Program-made: the position numbers and the translations under genes
In this document: positions 6,941 to 7,154 of the stretch, one piece after another
Position numbering within the stretch: the stretch's first letter is position 1
Layout: the number at the start of each line of letters is the position of its first letter
Notes under the pieces: generated by a model
The model's input: only the letters and a program-made list of their open reading frames with translations
What the model was told of the DNA's origin: nothing
Database searches by the model: none
Source of the DNA: Blastocatellia bacterium
GTDB taxonomy: Bacteria > Acidobacteriota > Blastocatellia > Chloracidobacteriales > JADJPF01
DNA: 7,154 nt
Reading direction: 5' to 3'
Assembly: GCA_016789295.1 (NCBI GenBank)
Contig: JAEUQL010000183.1
Location: forward strand, 1 to 7,154

Positions 6941-7154
6941 AAATAGATCTAGCTTTTTCAGCTAGTTTAGTTGCAAGGTGTTCTGCTAACGCGATGGTGT
7001 CTCCATCATGTCTGGGAAGGCCAGTGATATTAGCGTGTGTTGGTGCATCCCTTACTATGTCCAGACAAATATTAACAAACGTGAGTTCGGGATAAGAAAA
7101 AAGGAATAGAAGCCCCTTGTTGAAAAGTAGATAATAAAAAAGATAACCAAAAAC
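6927..7154 (-). CDS. C-terminal fragment of an unidentified protein (5' end beyond the right edge)
   Basis: On the minus strand the frame is open from the right edge to TAA at 6929-6927, giving 75 residues with no ATG, GTG or TTG codon, so any start lies outside the window. The last 40 residues look protein-like: a stretch reading LDIVRDAPTHANI, then TGLPRHDGDTIALAEHL and an Ala/Lys/Glu-rich helix ending KARSIWINP. The first 20 are very hydrophobic and aromatic (VFGYLFYYLLFNKG, then LLFLF), either a membrane or core segment or non-coding A/T-rich sequence. I recognise no family. The D-G-D followed by an amphipathic terminal helix is vaguely like the end of some SGNH-type hydrolases, but not enough for a call. 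If real, the gene is convergent with the helicase, 65 bases from its stop. An open frame of 75 codons by chance is unlikely but not excluded. Confidence 0.5.
   Translation of the reverse strand, partial: VFGYLFYYLLFNKGLLFLFSYPELTFVNICLDIVRDAPTHANITGLPRHDGDTIALAEHLATKLAEKARSIWINP

Noticed and set aside
6949..6965. Perfect 6-bp stem CTAGCT/AGCTAG with loop TTTTC as a terminator
   Set aside because: It falls inside the coding region of the minus-strand frame, is short and A/T-rich, and lacks a T run after it; probably chance.
1..7154. CRISPR array, tRNA, rRNA, insertion sequence or transposase
   Set aside because: No regularly spaced repeats, cloverleaf-like sequence, rRNA signature or transposase motifs were seen; the window is accounted for by protein genes and short intergenic regions.

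Overview
The window is 7.15 kb of bacterial DNA of moderately low G+C (low forties by eye). It is tightly packed, with Shine-Dalgarno-led genes. The organism cannot be fixed from the sequence. A DUF1800/DUF1501 tandem with a Tat signal occurs in many Gram-negative-type phyla (Cyanobacteriota and relatives, Planctomycetota, Bacteroidota, Proteobacteria), so this points only to a free-living bacterium with a Tat export system.

Layout. (1) Bases 1-320 hold the 3' end of a DUF1800-family gene that enters from the left. (2) Bases 337-1578 hold a complete DUF1501-family gene with a twin-arginine signal, 16 bases downstream and almost certainly in the same operon. (3) Bases 1590-1625 hold a perfect 10-bp stem with a 5-base loop and a T-rich tail that ends this operon. 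(4) After a short promoter-like region with two copies of a 10-base direct repeat, bases 1723-6861 hold one very large gene (1712 codons from the preferred GTG start). It encodes a DExH-box superfamily-2 helicase with zinc-ribbon Cys pairs, a coiled-coil segment, an MZB/DUF1998 four-cysteine domain and a C-terminal Vsr/DUF559-like nuclease fold. (5) From the right edge, an open frame on the minus strand (7154 down to 6927) looks like the C-terminus of an unidentified convergent gene. About 65 bases separate it from the helicase stop.

How the genes relate. The DUF1800/DUF1501 pair is a conserved exported-protein module whose biochemical role is poorly known. The helicase-nuclease appears to be an independent transcription unit. 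Its architecture belongs to the broad group that includes MrfA/YprA repair helicases and the helicases of anti-phage systems such as DISARM (DrmA) and Druantia (DruE). A DNA repair or phage-defence role is therefore a reasonable inference, but no recognisable partner gene (methylase, PLD nuclease, Dru/Drm subunit) lies in this window. It is the strongest candidate here for an under-described system, possibly a stand-alone one.
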